From the NCBI GenBank assembly GCA_037043455.1, contig JAWPHD010005563.1, positions 38,501-102,500 of the forward strand: a stretch of 64,000 nt of DNA, written 5' to 3'. The notes under the pieces were generated by a model that saw only the letters and a program-made list of their open reading frames with translations, had not been told where the DNA came from and did no database searches. This stretch comes from Cyrtodaria siliqua. Taxonomy: Eukaryota > Mollusca > Bivalvia > Adapedonta > Hiatellidae. Each line of letters opens with the position of its first letter. Within the stretch, counting starts at the first letter, position 1. Positions 33,601 to 43,057 of this stretch are shown here, one piece after another. The position numbers were made by a program, and so were the translations under genes.

Positions 33601-33676
33601 TTATATCACCAATTGCGATGATATTTTCAGATATTTCAAAAATGTCTTTTCTAAGCTTATATTTAAATAGATACAT
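30640..33676 (-). pseudogene. LINE ORF2 remnant with endonuclease end and reverse transcriptase
   Basis: On the minus strand: IIAIGDINENQL (endonuclease GDxN block) near 33600; WYDSEIRRVSRQRDRQKK linker near 33140; RT blocks INYRPISLLSCVGKVMER at about 32490, GVPQGSVLGP at about 32090, FADDSSLAIS near 32020; thumb to 31496; then, beyond an inserted repeat, a C-terminal domain with CDCGSAVEDSEHFF near 30700. In the RT block after KQFTCIV the usual DxSKAFD aspartates read N and Y (NDISKAFYRV), so it is dead even where open. Several frameshifts (32077-32200, 31500, 30880). Confidence 0.75.
31078..31492 (+). mobile_element. 3'-end copy of the dispersed Penelope-like family inside the LINE
   Basis: It starts GCCAAGTCATTGAGTACC and runs through GTGTGAGGTTTGGTGCACCC, CCAAGGCGGTAGCCC and the terminal CCCTGTCCGATATTTTTATC. 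LINE coding sequence resumes on both sides, so it is younger than the LINE. Confidence 0.8.
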
Positions 33677-33759
33677 TTATTCAAAACTGGGATACCCATA
33701 TTCATGACTCCTCGAGAGCTAAAACGTATTCACTTTTTGTGTATTTTCTCAGAAATCAT

Positions 33760-34335
33760 ATCTAGAAACTGTTAAAATAAGAAAATTTAGAGCAGCATTG
33801 TCAAGATTGAGAATGTCCTCAAATAGGTTGCAGATAGAAGCGGGGCGTTTGCATAAGCCACTAAGTATAACTTGTAATGAGCGCAAACGTATTATATGTG
33901 ACGTTATACAAAGTACTAAGAACAATGCTTATCAAGCGGTACTATTGGCAGAGACCAAATATTCCTAAATTTATTGAATTGTTGTCATCAGAAAAAATTA
34001 TTACTGTAAAGAATCTAGCTACTTATGTTTTTGATGCTTTCAAAATCCGAAACGAATTATATTATACTTTTTAAATACTTTTGAATATGTCAAATGGTAT
34101 TTTTGTCTGCGAAAGGTAGTATTGAATTGCGTTTCTATACTAAATAAATGCCTTAGATAACTATTTGTATAGTATTTTGGAAATATTATTAATAAAACTA
34201 ATTTAGCATGCTATATTAAACAAATGGTAGTATTATTTAAGATTTCGTATTGCCATTGACTTCTGTATTTGAAAATTATTTGTAATTCTGTATTCTCATG
34301 GACCAAATGGTCTACTGTATTATTGAATAAAACAA
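33760..34335 (+). mobile_element. LINE 3' fragment related to the 20.5-23.7 kb LINE
   Basis: The plus strand encodes a short C-terminal region (ALSRLRMSSNRLQIEAGR, then KRYYWQRPNIPKFIELL, IRNELYYTF-stop at 34073) matching in order and spacing the minus-strand C-terminus at 20857-21200. A 3' UTR with GAATAAAACAAT follows at 34325-34336. 5'-truncated and frameshifted near 33900. Confidence 0.6.
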
Positions 34336-35390
34336 TATATGGTGTAATTGACATTGAGCGTACGCGGATACTTACAGTGTTTGTTGTTTAGTTTCAAATG
34401 TTCGTTATTTTTTTTTTAATTTCAATGATTAATATATTATTTACAAATTGAGTATCGATGAAATTGTTAAATGCTTAAATAAATAAAACAATCAACAGAT
34501 CTGTAGTAAATTCAATCATGCTACTTTCCCCCCTTTATTTCTATAAGTTAACCGTGTGCACTCATGCATTTAGAGGGCCAGGAGTGGGGTGGGGGGGGGG
34601 GGGGGGGTGAGGGCGTGGGGGGGGGGAAGGTTGCGGCGGGGGGACATTTAGCATTTAGAATGTTTACATTGCACATGTGTTAAAAACGTGTGACAGGCCT
34701 TTAGCCAGCCCTGAAATTGAACTGAGGCCAATCCCTTACTGTGGAGGTCCTGCTGCACGCATCCTCGCCCACCCACCAACAAAACTCCGGATCATTTTTT
34801 ATTATTATTTCTACATGCAATTTCTTGCGTTTTAGGGCATATATCCAAGACAAGCTTTTCAATTTTAAGATATATGTTATCAATACTATATTATTTATCG
34901 ATATTGAGGTTGTTTATAAATATGTAAAGTACATAGTCACAGGTAGCTGTATCAGGGACGGGAACTAAACAAAAATAGTTCTAGATCGGGATATATATAA
35001 AATCAAAACAAAATGAACATGTTATTTGTTGAAAACAAACGTTATCCTACTGTCTCCTTTGCATTGGTTATAAATTACTATGTAATATTCTGGAACGTCT
35101 GCTGACTTGGGAGCGTAACATTATCCCAGAGAACAGAGTATTATAGTTATAGTCTATAATGTTTTTTTGTATTTCTGAGATACGGTAACGTCAAATTATA
35201 ATTTACATTTAATATTGTCATTATTTTTTTTATTTTCAGCATCTGAGCATACATTAGGATTGTGAGAAACGGATGCAATCATTTTAATAGAAGCTGTCTT
35301 TGGCCTAAGCTTTGAATTGGACCCAGTAAAATTCTGAAACAAAGGGTAAATTTGAATTTTGAATATGCTTATTTCTTCTTTAAAAAAGAG
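34336..35390. other. Non-coding stretch with a G-rich tract
   Basis: A G-run region at 34578-34642 (interrupted poly-G) could form G-quadruplexes. Otherwise A/T-rich and featureless. Confidence 0.35.
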
Positions 35391-35450
35391 TATGATAATG
35401 GACCTTTGGAAACGGCCGAAAACGACACATACGAAATATTGCAGTCTCGG
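35388..35450 (+). repeat. Dispersed roughly 60-bp repeat shared with 56786-56855
   Basis: GAGTATGATAATGGACCTTT, GGAAACGGCCGAAAACGACA and CAGTCTCGGTTT are common to both places. It lies just outside the broken end of Polinton copy 2. Confidence 0.6.
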
Positions 35451-35654
35451 TTTGATTGAGACTGTTCATGAGCGATTTTTTTTTACTTTGCTACAGTTCT
35501 AACAATTATATTATGAATGGTTAGAATACTTCCCTGACACCCTGATAGATTCCCATACACTATGTAGAGTTGAAATGCAAAAAACTGAGGCTTTGTGGAA
35601 ACGCAATATGTTCGTGGTCAATTTCAAAATGTCGACAAACAACATGAAAAACTG

Positions 35655-35951
35655 AAAAATATCATAGTTATCGTGTTTGCGTGGGGTAGTGTTAAGCGTT
35701 ATACCATAATTTGGTTTTTCAACACCATTGACAGAGACCACTACAGACACGTCACCAATTATTCGTTAACTTGCTAAACCTATTCCCATAATACGCCCAC
35801 GGCGTGTCATTACATACCCCACATCCGTTTCTCCTCCACCATTACCATTCGTTTCATTCTCATTCGTCTGAATTGGTTAACAATAGGCACAACTGGTTAA
35901 AGTCTCTATGTTTTCTGTTTTCTCAGGTTTTGTTGCTCCAAATATACTCAT
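35655..35951 (-). pseudogene. Small beta-rich virion protein, copy 2 remnant
   Basis: The ATG is at 35949-35951 with the same MSIF start as 4687-5154. A deletion removes much of the middle, a stop follows, then GYVMTRRGRIMGIGLA and VNGVEKPNYGITLNTTPRKH match the copy 1 protein down to about 35655. Beyond that the sequence is unrelated, marking the left break of copy 2. The A-run leader (TTTTTTT on the plus strand) is preserved. Confidence 0.75.
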
Positions 35952-35976
35952 TGTTTTTTTAAAAGATTTTTAATTT

Positions 35977-36617
35977 TTAAATAAATTCTAAAACGCAACT
36001 GATAGGTAAACCGTTATTATCTATCTTGTTGCCATGCTCGTCTCTGACTTCTATTGTCAATTCAAAAATTGCACCACCCGAAAGACAGCGATATTCAGAA
36101 TAAAAACGTGTATGTACAATATCCCCAAACTGCTTATTTACCACAGGTATAACCCCTATAAGAGTGCTTGGCGCACCATCGAAATAATTATTCCTCGTAT
36201 TAACTTGTTCCAGATGAACATATAGCTGTTTACAAGGAGCTAAATCAATTGATTGTTTTCCAATATGAGTATCACTCAACCATTCCCTGTTCCCGAATCC
36301 CAGCATTTTTGAAAGACCGCGTGATAATCGTGTATATGTTGGTGTCTCTAAAGAGGCTATACCATTATGCGCATCAACGGTTATGGTAATATTTAGCCCT
36401 TCAAATATATCTGCCAACTGTTGAAAGTTATAGTGTCCATCTGGTATACGATATGTGTGGTCTGTATTTTTTTTCTTTTTATGACTTCATGATTAATATT
36501 ATACCAACCAATGGTGTATGTAAAACTCTTTAATCCAACTCGCTTATCTCCATTTCTATTATCGATATACTGTTGTAAGTAAATAGAGTAGTCTATGTTT
36601 GAAATTGTATGAAACAT
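35977..36617 (-). pseudogene. Penton/minor capsid protein, copy 2 remnant (frameshifted)
   Basis: The ATG at 36615-36617 opens MFHTISNID as in copy 1. A frameshift between about 36417 and 36480 separates it from the rest (35977-36417), which keeps LYVHLEQVNTRNNYFDGAPS, the FGDIVHT block and the GLPISCVLEFI end. Close similarity to 4016-4663. Confidence 0.8.
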
Positions 36618-36650
36618 TTTTTAAATATATATAAAAAAAATACAAATAAA

Positions 36651-37898
36651 AATGATTTCTAAAGAATTCAAATATAGCTCAGATGCTCACTACAATTCAA
36701 GTACTTAAAAAAGTGATACATATAATAAATCAAAACATAGCTATTACATCAGACGGTAAAGGCTTTAAAGCATCATTCTCCAATATCTTTAAAATACGTC
36801 AGATCAGATGCTATAGTCCAACGCTGGGGAACAGATTGGATGTCATTTTGGCAGATCCAGTTGAATTTTGATATTTGGTATGCGACAACTGGGTGTGGCA
36901 TTGATTTCAACAATCATTTGAAAGCTGATGTCCTGGTTGGTTCGTTATTTCGATTTCATGTCTATTAACAAGTTAGAAGAATATTATTTGAGATGAGTGT
37001 AGCAATGCCGCAAGACTCAAATTGGAATGCGTTTAATAACACATATAACCGAAACGCATATGAGAGAATATGTAAGGAGTTCAATGTTGACTTAAATTCG
37101 GACTGGAGACAGAAAATAAGCAACAATGATGGTTTGGGAACTATTTATGACTACGGTACAAACGTGGGATACAGACCATTAAGCCCCGCAACCTTTGTGT
37201 ATGATGAAAAAAAGATGAGCTTCACAGACTATAAAAGTGACACACAATACCACATTGATTACATTTCACAAGGACCTGAAGCAGACAACAGCTGGTCTAC
37301 TTTTATGCTAGATAATTCTGTGGGATTTACAAGGGCAGGAGTAGAAAGAATCAATGACAGCATAAGAACATACTGCTGGGCAATCCTTGGCTCACAATCA
37401 CAAACAAGAACAGATATACTTGGAACTGGAACGGATTTGATGCCCAGAAACAATTTCTGGCAAATGTAGAGGACGCAATAAACAGCCCCATTGACTTGTC
37501 CAGTCAAATTTCAAGATATGAAACCACCCTAAAATACACAAGAAGTAAAGTAGATTTTGTCTATGGAAGTGGATTGTACATGTCTCCGAGTGACATGAAG
37601 TTGAAAATAGGAACAATACATGACTACAATAATGAAATTGTAATAGCAACTGATGCGCAAGCATTAGGATTGAATAATGGTGTGAATGTAAAACCAGTAC
37701 CGCCAACACAACCTATTCAAGGCACCACAATGTCGCATCCTGACTTTGATAAATCATTGATACATAAAAGTGTGGAGCATCCAAACCCACCAGAGATAAA
37801 AAAAAATAGCGATTGAACATAAAGATAACAAAACATCTATAATTGTTGGTACTATAGTAATATGTTTTGCTGCATTACTCATTTACGAGATTTACTGA
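36651..37898 (+). pseudogene. Conserved tail-anchored virion-module protein, copy 2 remnant
   Basis: From an ATG at 36651 the copy shows early frameshifts, a nonsense codon TAA at 36966-36968 where copy 1 has Tyr, and a 1-base deletion near 37434. It retains the junction between the globular part and the tail anchor (SGLYMSPSDMKLKIGT region, 37570-37610) that is deleted in copy 1. It ends in the hydrophobic anchor at 37896-37898, overlapping the end of the convergent coiled-coil gene. This copy shows the original gene was one unit of about 415 codons. Confidence 0.8.
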
Positions 37899-39183
37899 AC
37901 CACTCTCTGGCTGCCAAATATAATAATCCGGAAACAAACACAAGCAAAGCCCATAGATTGTTACCAAACTAATTAATAACTTTACCTGTTGCAGATAAAC
38001 TCTATGATACTATTGCACCAATAACTCCTGGAAGTGCTGCAGCAGCTTTTCCGGCAAGTGCAGCGAGCAACTTGCCAAGATTACTTAATTGTTATTTTAT
38101 CCAGTCTTTGATGCCACTTCCATCTTTTCGTGGTGTTGTCCCTCCACCCGTTTTAGGAATAATGGCCTCAACTAATACCCCAATAATCATACCAAACGCA
38201 GTCAAAATACTAACAATTGTGATACCTTGCTCTCTGAATAATGTTTTTATTTTCTCACCCAATGTTGTGTCTTTTTTTAACACCTTATTTATTGTTTCTT
38301 TTATCCTGTTTATTTGACTGCGTAATGCTTCTTTGTTTTCACTCGCCTCTCCAAGTCATGCACTTCTTTCATCTTCTAAGTTTTTTATTCTGTCACGTAT
38401 GCGCTTCTGTTGAAACTCATCCTCCTACCCGGGGTTACTAACCTGTTCTAATTTTTGTTTTCCTTTTGTTAGGTCTTGATCAAGTTGTGTGAGTTTTGCC
38501 AAGTTATTGGTGAGTTCTGCCCTGACAGTTGTCATCGCTTTTACTATTCCATCCATTTCACGCTTGTCTATATTTGTTTGTGTTTCAACATCAGAACGCT
38601 CATCCCGGTCATAAAGAGTACTTTCCATTAATGTCCCTATGTTATCCATTGATGTCACTATGTCATCCATAATACGTGATAAATCTTGTAATTGAATAGC
38701 ATCCACGTCTGGTAAATCGTTTCTTGTGCTCTCCAACGCTTGTCGAGCTTTCTGTGATAATTTTGTTTTACTGTTATACTCTGGCAAATTCAAAAATTGT
38801 CTTACCGCCCTTGTTCCCCCAGATTCAATAACCCTGTTATATTCATCTACCAAAGAACCAAGAGCAAGAAATGTAAAAGAACCTTGCTTGGCAGTTATTC
38901 TTATTTCTTTCACACCAACAACCCAGAATAATGTTTTACCATCCTCTGATACTTTAAACTGGTCATAATCCATTTTGTCCGGTGCCATTTTATATCGTAT
39001 TCCTATATCATCTTAAACGGATTTTATAAGATTTTTCTTGTGTGCTTCACATCCTCCCCCGAAGGTCAGCAAGATGGTCGCTTTAAATATGAAGACTTCT
39101 TTGAACAGGCTCATTAGGTACCATCGATGCATCATCATCTATTCATCCATATCTGGATCAAACTCAAATCCACCCTCAGCTAT
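37895..39183 (-). pseudogene. Coiled-coil membrane protein, copy 2 remnant with divergent N-terminal half
   Basis: The expected start reads ATA (complement of 39181-39183) in place of ATG. CAG has become TAG at 38425-38427, and further stops follow in the membrane part. The C-terminal half (LTNNLAKLTQLDQ, LRSQINRIKETINKVL, the ITIVSILTAFGMIIGVLVEA helix) closely matches copy 1. The segment encoded at 38560-38990 (187-codon frame) shares only the general plan of the copy 1 middle domain and is far more diverged than the flanking genes. The spacing from the lost start to that domain also differs. Confidence 0.75.
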
Positions 39184-39230
39184 TGTTTATTTTATTTTAT
39201 TTTTAAAAATATATTTAAAAAATAAAAACA

Positions 39231-40388
39231 ATGTCGGCATACGGAAACAAACTCAACCCTTATAGAAAACTAAGAGCACCTCGTGGTGTCAAGGGCATCC
39301 GCACAAGTGTAGTGATAACTAATAATCAACAATAAATGAAAACCAGCAACTGCATGTGAAATTTCCCGATCTACTAATGATGTGATAGTTCCGCGTACTG
39401 CTCGTCTAGCCTTCGAAATACAACTTAAAAGTACAGCTGCCAACGCTACTATATACCAGAATCTGGGCAGAGCAATTGTGAAGAAAACGGTAATAAAATA
39501 AGTGGCAATGAAGTCATGTCAATAGACGACAGTGATATATATCATTGTAATGTAGATTTATGGAAAGGTCTCACCGAACGATTAAACATGGCTTATTAAG
39601 GTATTACTGGTAAAGAAAACATGCTAAAACATAAAAATGGTGCGGGAGATGCTTCCTCAGACCTTGAGGATGAGGCTGTAACAGAGCTTATGGAAATAGA
39701 TTTTGTATTCCACTGGACTTTGACCTGTCAGAAAGTCATATGCCATTTTATCAAGCGGGGCTTGGTGATAGGTTATAATATGAATTAACGTTTAACGATT
39801 ATAACAAAGTTATCAAAAGCAGTGATGCTAATGCATCTTATTTAATAAAAAATATCTGCTTGGAATGTGATATGGTTAGTGATGTTGAATTAGCAACAAA
39901 CCAACGGTAATCTATCATTTATGTATGACCGTGTGTTGCGATATGTAAAAATCATAAAAAATAAATCTGATACCCTTTGGGAAATTAATATTAATACATC
40001 AGCACGGAGCGTGAAAGATATTCAAATGTTTTTTGAAGACCCAGACAGAACAGACACGAAATTCTTTTAAACCCAAAGATTAAAAATGTTCAAATAACAA
40101 TAGACGGCAAACCAAATCAGTCGTATAGTCAGGACATGAGGGCATATCAACATTTGGATGAAATCAACAAATATTTTGCCTTAACATCAAAAAGAAACAA
40201 AGAGACAGATATAGTGACGAGGGACTTATACTTTACCAAGGTTTCTCTTGAGGTCTATCTAACAAAATCATATGCTTTGTGGCTTGACCTTAGAACGTGC
40301 GATGACAATTCGTTACACGGTAGCGGAAGCACAATAGGAAACGGCAGTACAGGCATAACGGTACTAATAAATAAAAAACAGAAGCAGA
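39231..40388 (+). pseudogene. Major capsid protein, copy 2 remnant
   Basis: Starts MSAYGNKLNPYRKLRAP, like copy 1, then a stop at 39333-39335 and repeated frameshifts. Matching blocks remain throughout (MRAYQHLDEINKYFALTSKR, ALWLDLRTCDD). It is cut at 40388 in the region after the Gly-rich loop, so the last roughly 30 codons are gone, replaced by a retroelement tail. Confidence 0.8.
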
Positions 40389-40578
40389 TCAACCTTTACT
40401 TTGCCACTGATCGTTCCAAGGCGGTAGCCCTATTGTCAACCATTTTGTGTTTGTGATGTCGTTTGCATTTATTATTGCTTTTGCCTTCTTGTTTGTCTGT
40501 TTGCGTGTTTGTTTCTGTGTTTTGTGGTTGACTGTCCTCCTTAAATGCTACTTTCCCTGTCCGATCTTTTTATATTTT
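40389..40578 (+). mobile_element. Retroelement tail replacing the capsid 3' end and ATPase in copy 2
   Basis: Dispersed family 3' end: CTTTGCCACTGATCGTTCC to CCCTGTCCGATCTTTTTATA. In copy 1 the packaging ATPase starts inside the capsid 3' end; here nothing of it remains, so the insertion accompanied or followed a deletion. Confidence 0.75.
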
Positions 40579-40613
40579 TTTCTTTATGTAATTCTTTTAT
40601 TAAGTTGTATGTG

Positions 40614-41159
40614 ATGGGAGTATCAAAATATTTCAATGTAACCAATCCACCAAAACTGATAGAAGATTTGGAGGAAGACCCATTTATTAATCATGCTTTG
40701 ACAAGTGCTTGTTGTGAGTTGTATTACAGGTATGGGATGTGCTTAGCGCCATTTACAGCAATACTGACAACTGTTAGGCATATTGATTTTAATAATAAAA
40801 AATATATGAATATGCTGTTGATACACAACCTGTTGTCACACAGGTTGATACACAACCTGTTAAACAACAAAAAGTAAAAAGTCCAAAACGAATAGAGGCT
40901 GGGAGCAGCGGCAAGGAAGGCAAAGCGTTTGCTTCAGGTAGAGCAAGATGCACAATATGCAAATGAAAAAACAATAACAAAAACAACAATAGGTGAAAAG
41001 GAACCAGAGAAAATCAAAATAAACGTACATAAAAATTATATTCCACTGTGTGTGGTTTTATTAGGCATTGCTGGGTTGGGATTGTATATCTATAACAAGA
41101 AATCAGTTGAGCCTTTCCCACAAGTTGCTATGCAACCAAAGAAAAAAATACCTATTTGA
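40614..41159 (+). pseudogene. Small conserved Polinton-associated protein with C-terminal membrane helix
   Basis: From an ATG at 40614: a helical acidic N-terminus (LIEDLEEDPFINHAL), a CCELYYRYGMCLAPF block, then a region with a short direct repeat (VDTQPV-type, in a shifted frame, 40820-40870), basic linker and a membrane helix (YIPLCVVLLGIAGLGLYIYN, 41038-41097). Two frameshifts, about 40800-40875 and 40905, and stops between. I recognise it as a repeated invertebrate family that accompanies the neighbouring genes; the function is unknown. Confidence 0.55.
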
Positions 41160-41198
41160 TTATTAATGATTTATTTTAAAAAATAATCATATAAAAAA

Positions 41199-41435
41199 AT
41201 GGCAACAAGTATTGACGGAAAACAAATTGTAAATATGTTGTATCACGCTGGAGTGGAAACACTTCTAACTGTTGGATATTCTTAGATTGGTAGAAAACTA
41301 CTAAATAAAACAGCACCTAAAGTGGATTTTAATATGGGAGATGTTGTGATGCTGTCCATAGAGATACTGTTAGCAATGGCTACGAAGGATATGCTGGTTA
41401 AGCAAGGTATTATTCCTGCGGATATTATGAAGTAA
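41199..41435 (+). pseudogene. Very small conserved Polinton-associated protein (78 codons, one nonsense)
   Basis: The ATG at 41199 follows ATATAAAAAAA. The reading frame is intact apart from TAG at 41283-41285. It is helical with a hydrophobic middle and ends MLVKQGIIPADIMK. The family is recognised as travelling with the next gene, but no function is known to me. The leader and frame conservation suggest a real gene when intact. Confidence 0.55.
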
Positions 41436-41461
41436 TTATTTTTTTATACTATATAAAAAAA

Positions 41462-41783
41462 ATGGCGAGCGCAGTAGCAATGATGATAGGTGGCGCATTA
41501 ACAAACGCATTGGCGCTTAGTGGTTCAAATTATCTGTTTTCAAAAATGGGAAGTCATACAGATGAGGAAAGACAAAGGCATGACAAAGCCATAGAACAAT
41601 TGGAAGCAGCACAAGCGGCGTGGAATAAAAACAGAGAGATTAGATTTTATTAACAAGCAACTGCAGAAGGAGCATCATGCAGAGCAGACATTTGATGATG
41701 TCAGCCAAGCTATGAAGCAGTATTATTATATAACTGGTAAACAGTTGCCTACGGAACCAGAGCCTAAGTTGAGTGATTTCTGA
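41462..41783 (+). pseudogene. Small conserved protein (MASAVAMM family), frameshifted
   Basis: The ATG at 41462 follows ACTATATAAAAAAA. A hydrophobic N-terminus (AVAMMIGGALTNALALSGSN) is followed by a helical charged region (DEERQRHDKAIEQLEAAQAA). A frameshift near 41640 leads to LDFINKQLQKEHHAEQTF and a stop at 41781-41783. I recognise the family as common in marine invertebrate genomes next to integrase and PolB genes; the function is unknown, possibly membrane-associated. Confidence 0.6.
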
Positions 41784-42063
41784 GTCATATGCATGATACT
41801 TATTAGTTGTGTTGTTCTTAGTTGGTTTCAATCCAAGTGGTCGGATATAATATAGTGGTTCAGCATTTGTCTTCTCTATTCTGTCTTTGAGATGACCTGG
41901 TGCCCATGCTTCACCGTTATATTAATAAATGTTATACCATGGATTGACCATATTGAGTATCCACTATTTTGTGTCTGTAATAGTGTATACTTTATTCTTT
42001 TCTAAGTTTGTCCATTTCTGTGTGCTATATTGATTTTGCTCTCGGAGTTGTGAATTGTTCCAT
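41760..42063 (-). pseudogene. Small conserved protein remnant convergent with the MASAVAMM gene
   Basis: On the minus strand from an ATG at 42061-42063 with an A-run leader: KVYTITDTKIVDTQYG, AWAPGHLKDRIEKTN and YYIRPLGLKPTKNN blocks in shifting frames with several stops. The end overlaps the 3' end of 41462-41783 tail to tail. I recognise the block pattern from invertebrate repeated proteins but can give no function. Confidence 0.45.
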
Positions 42064-42112
42064 TTTTTTCTTTATAGATATATGTATTTTAATCTTTAGT
42101 AGAAAAAAAATT

Positions 42113-43009
42113 ATGGAAAAGATTTATTGCAGCCTAAAATGATTTTGGAGAGGTTACTCAGCAGTTAAATAATTGGCAAAGGAGGCTGGTGTCAACGAGA
42201 AATAGGCATTAGCATTTTTAAAAAAACATGCTGTGTGTCACCAAAGAAAATAGTTAGACCCAGGTTTGATGTTTCCACTAAGAATGAAGTGCACTAAGCT
42301 GATTTGTTATTTCTGCCGCATGCCACTGTGGGCTTGGGTCGACGCAAGACATATAAGTATGCATTGACTGTGGTTGATATTTCGAATAGATACAAAGAGC
42401 CGCTGACTTCCAAGGATAGTAAAGAAGTTGATAAAGCATTTGAGAAGTATACAGTCGGCATCTGAAATATCCAAAGTTATTACAAGTTGACCCAGGCAGA
42501 GAATTCATGGTTGCAGTATCGCAGTTGATGGCAAAACACAAAGTAAATATCAGACGAGGCAGAACAGAGATACACAGAGACCAAGCTATAGTGGAAAGAT
42601 TTAACAGAACATTAGCTGAATGATTGTTTGGCTATCAGTATGCTAAGGAAATATATTTATACAAACGCAACAGAGAGTGGGTAAAGAGATTACCAGAAGT
42701 TGTCAAAGCAATAAATGTGGAGACGAAAAAAAAACTGCTGTTGAAATAAAAACATTAAAAGATTATCCTATCTGTCGGAATGCCAGTGTAAGATATTTAT
42801 ATCAGCCCGGAGAACAAGAGGGTGGAAGACGCAGAGCAACTGATCCAATGTGGAGTGTAAATATTCACAAGAGTAATAGTTATATAGAGACGCAAGGTAT
42901 AAGAGTATATTATTTGAAAGCACCAACACCACACAGAGGATTTGTCAAAGAAGAACTACGTTTTGTTCCTGCTGATACCCAAACGCGTATGTCGTGCTTT
43001 GCTTGTTAA
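42113..43009 (+). pseudogene. Polinton integrase (rve superfamily), decayed
   Basis: From an ATG at 42113 with an A-run leader. The N-terminal helical part (AKEAGVNEK, ALAFLKKHAV) precedes the catalytic core in shifting frames: YKYALTVVDISNRYKEP (first Asp, about 42380), FxVDPGREFMVAVSQLM (second Asp, about 42490) and IHRDQAIVERFNRTLAE (Glu, about 42590), the DDE triad of retroviral-type integrases. The C-terminal region (RYLYQPGEQEGGRRRATDP, HRGFVKEELRFVP, 42780-42970) is the beta-rich domain usual in Polinton integrases. Several stops and at least two frameshifts. It would insert the element into host DNA. Convergent with PolB. Confidence 0.75.
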
Positions 43010-43057
43010 GGTTGATCAAACCCCAGGTATGTTGCAGGGTTTGTTGCTTGGAAGTTT

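Larger units (their letters stand above)
30205..33690 (-). mobile_element. Third LINE (CR1/Jockey-like), 5'-truncated, split by a retroelement tail
   Basis: Minus-strand LINE: endonuclease end at 33416-33676, linker and RT to 31496, C-terminal domain at 30640-31075, 3' UTR to about 30205 (GGGTTGGGCTACAAG type end). A plus-strand copy of the dispersed family (31078-31492) is inserted between the RT and C-terminal parts. The 5' end lies inside the endonuclease. Confidence 0.75.
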
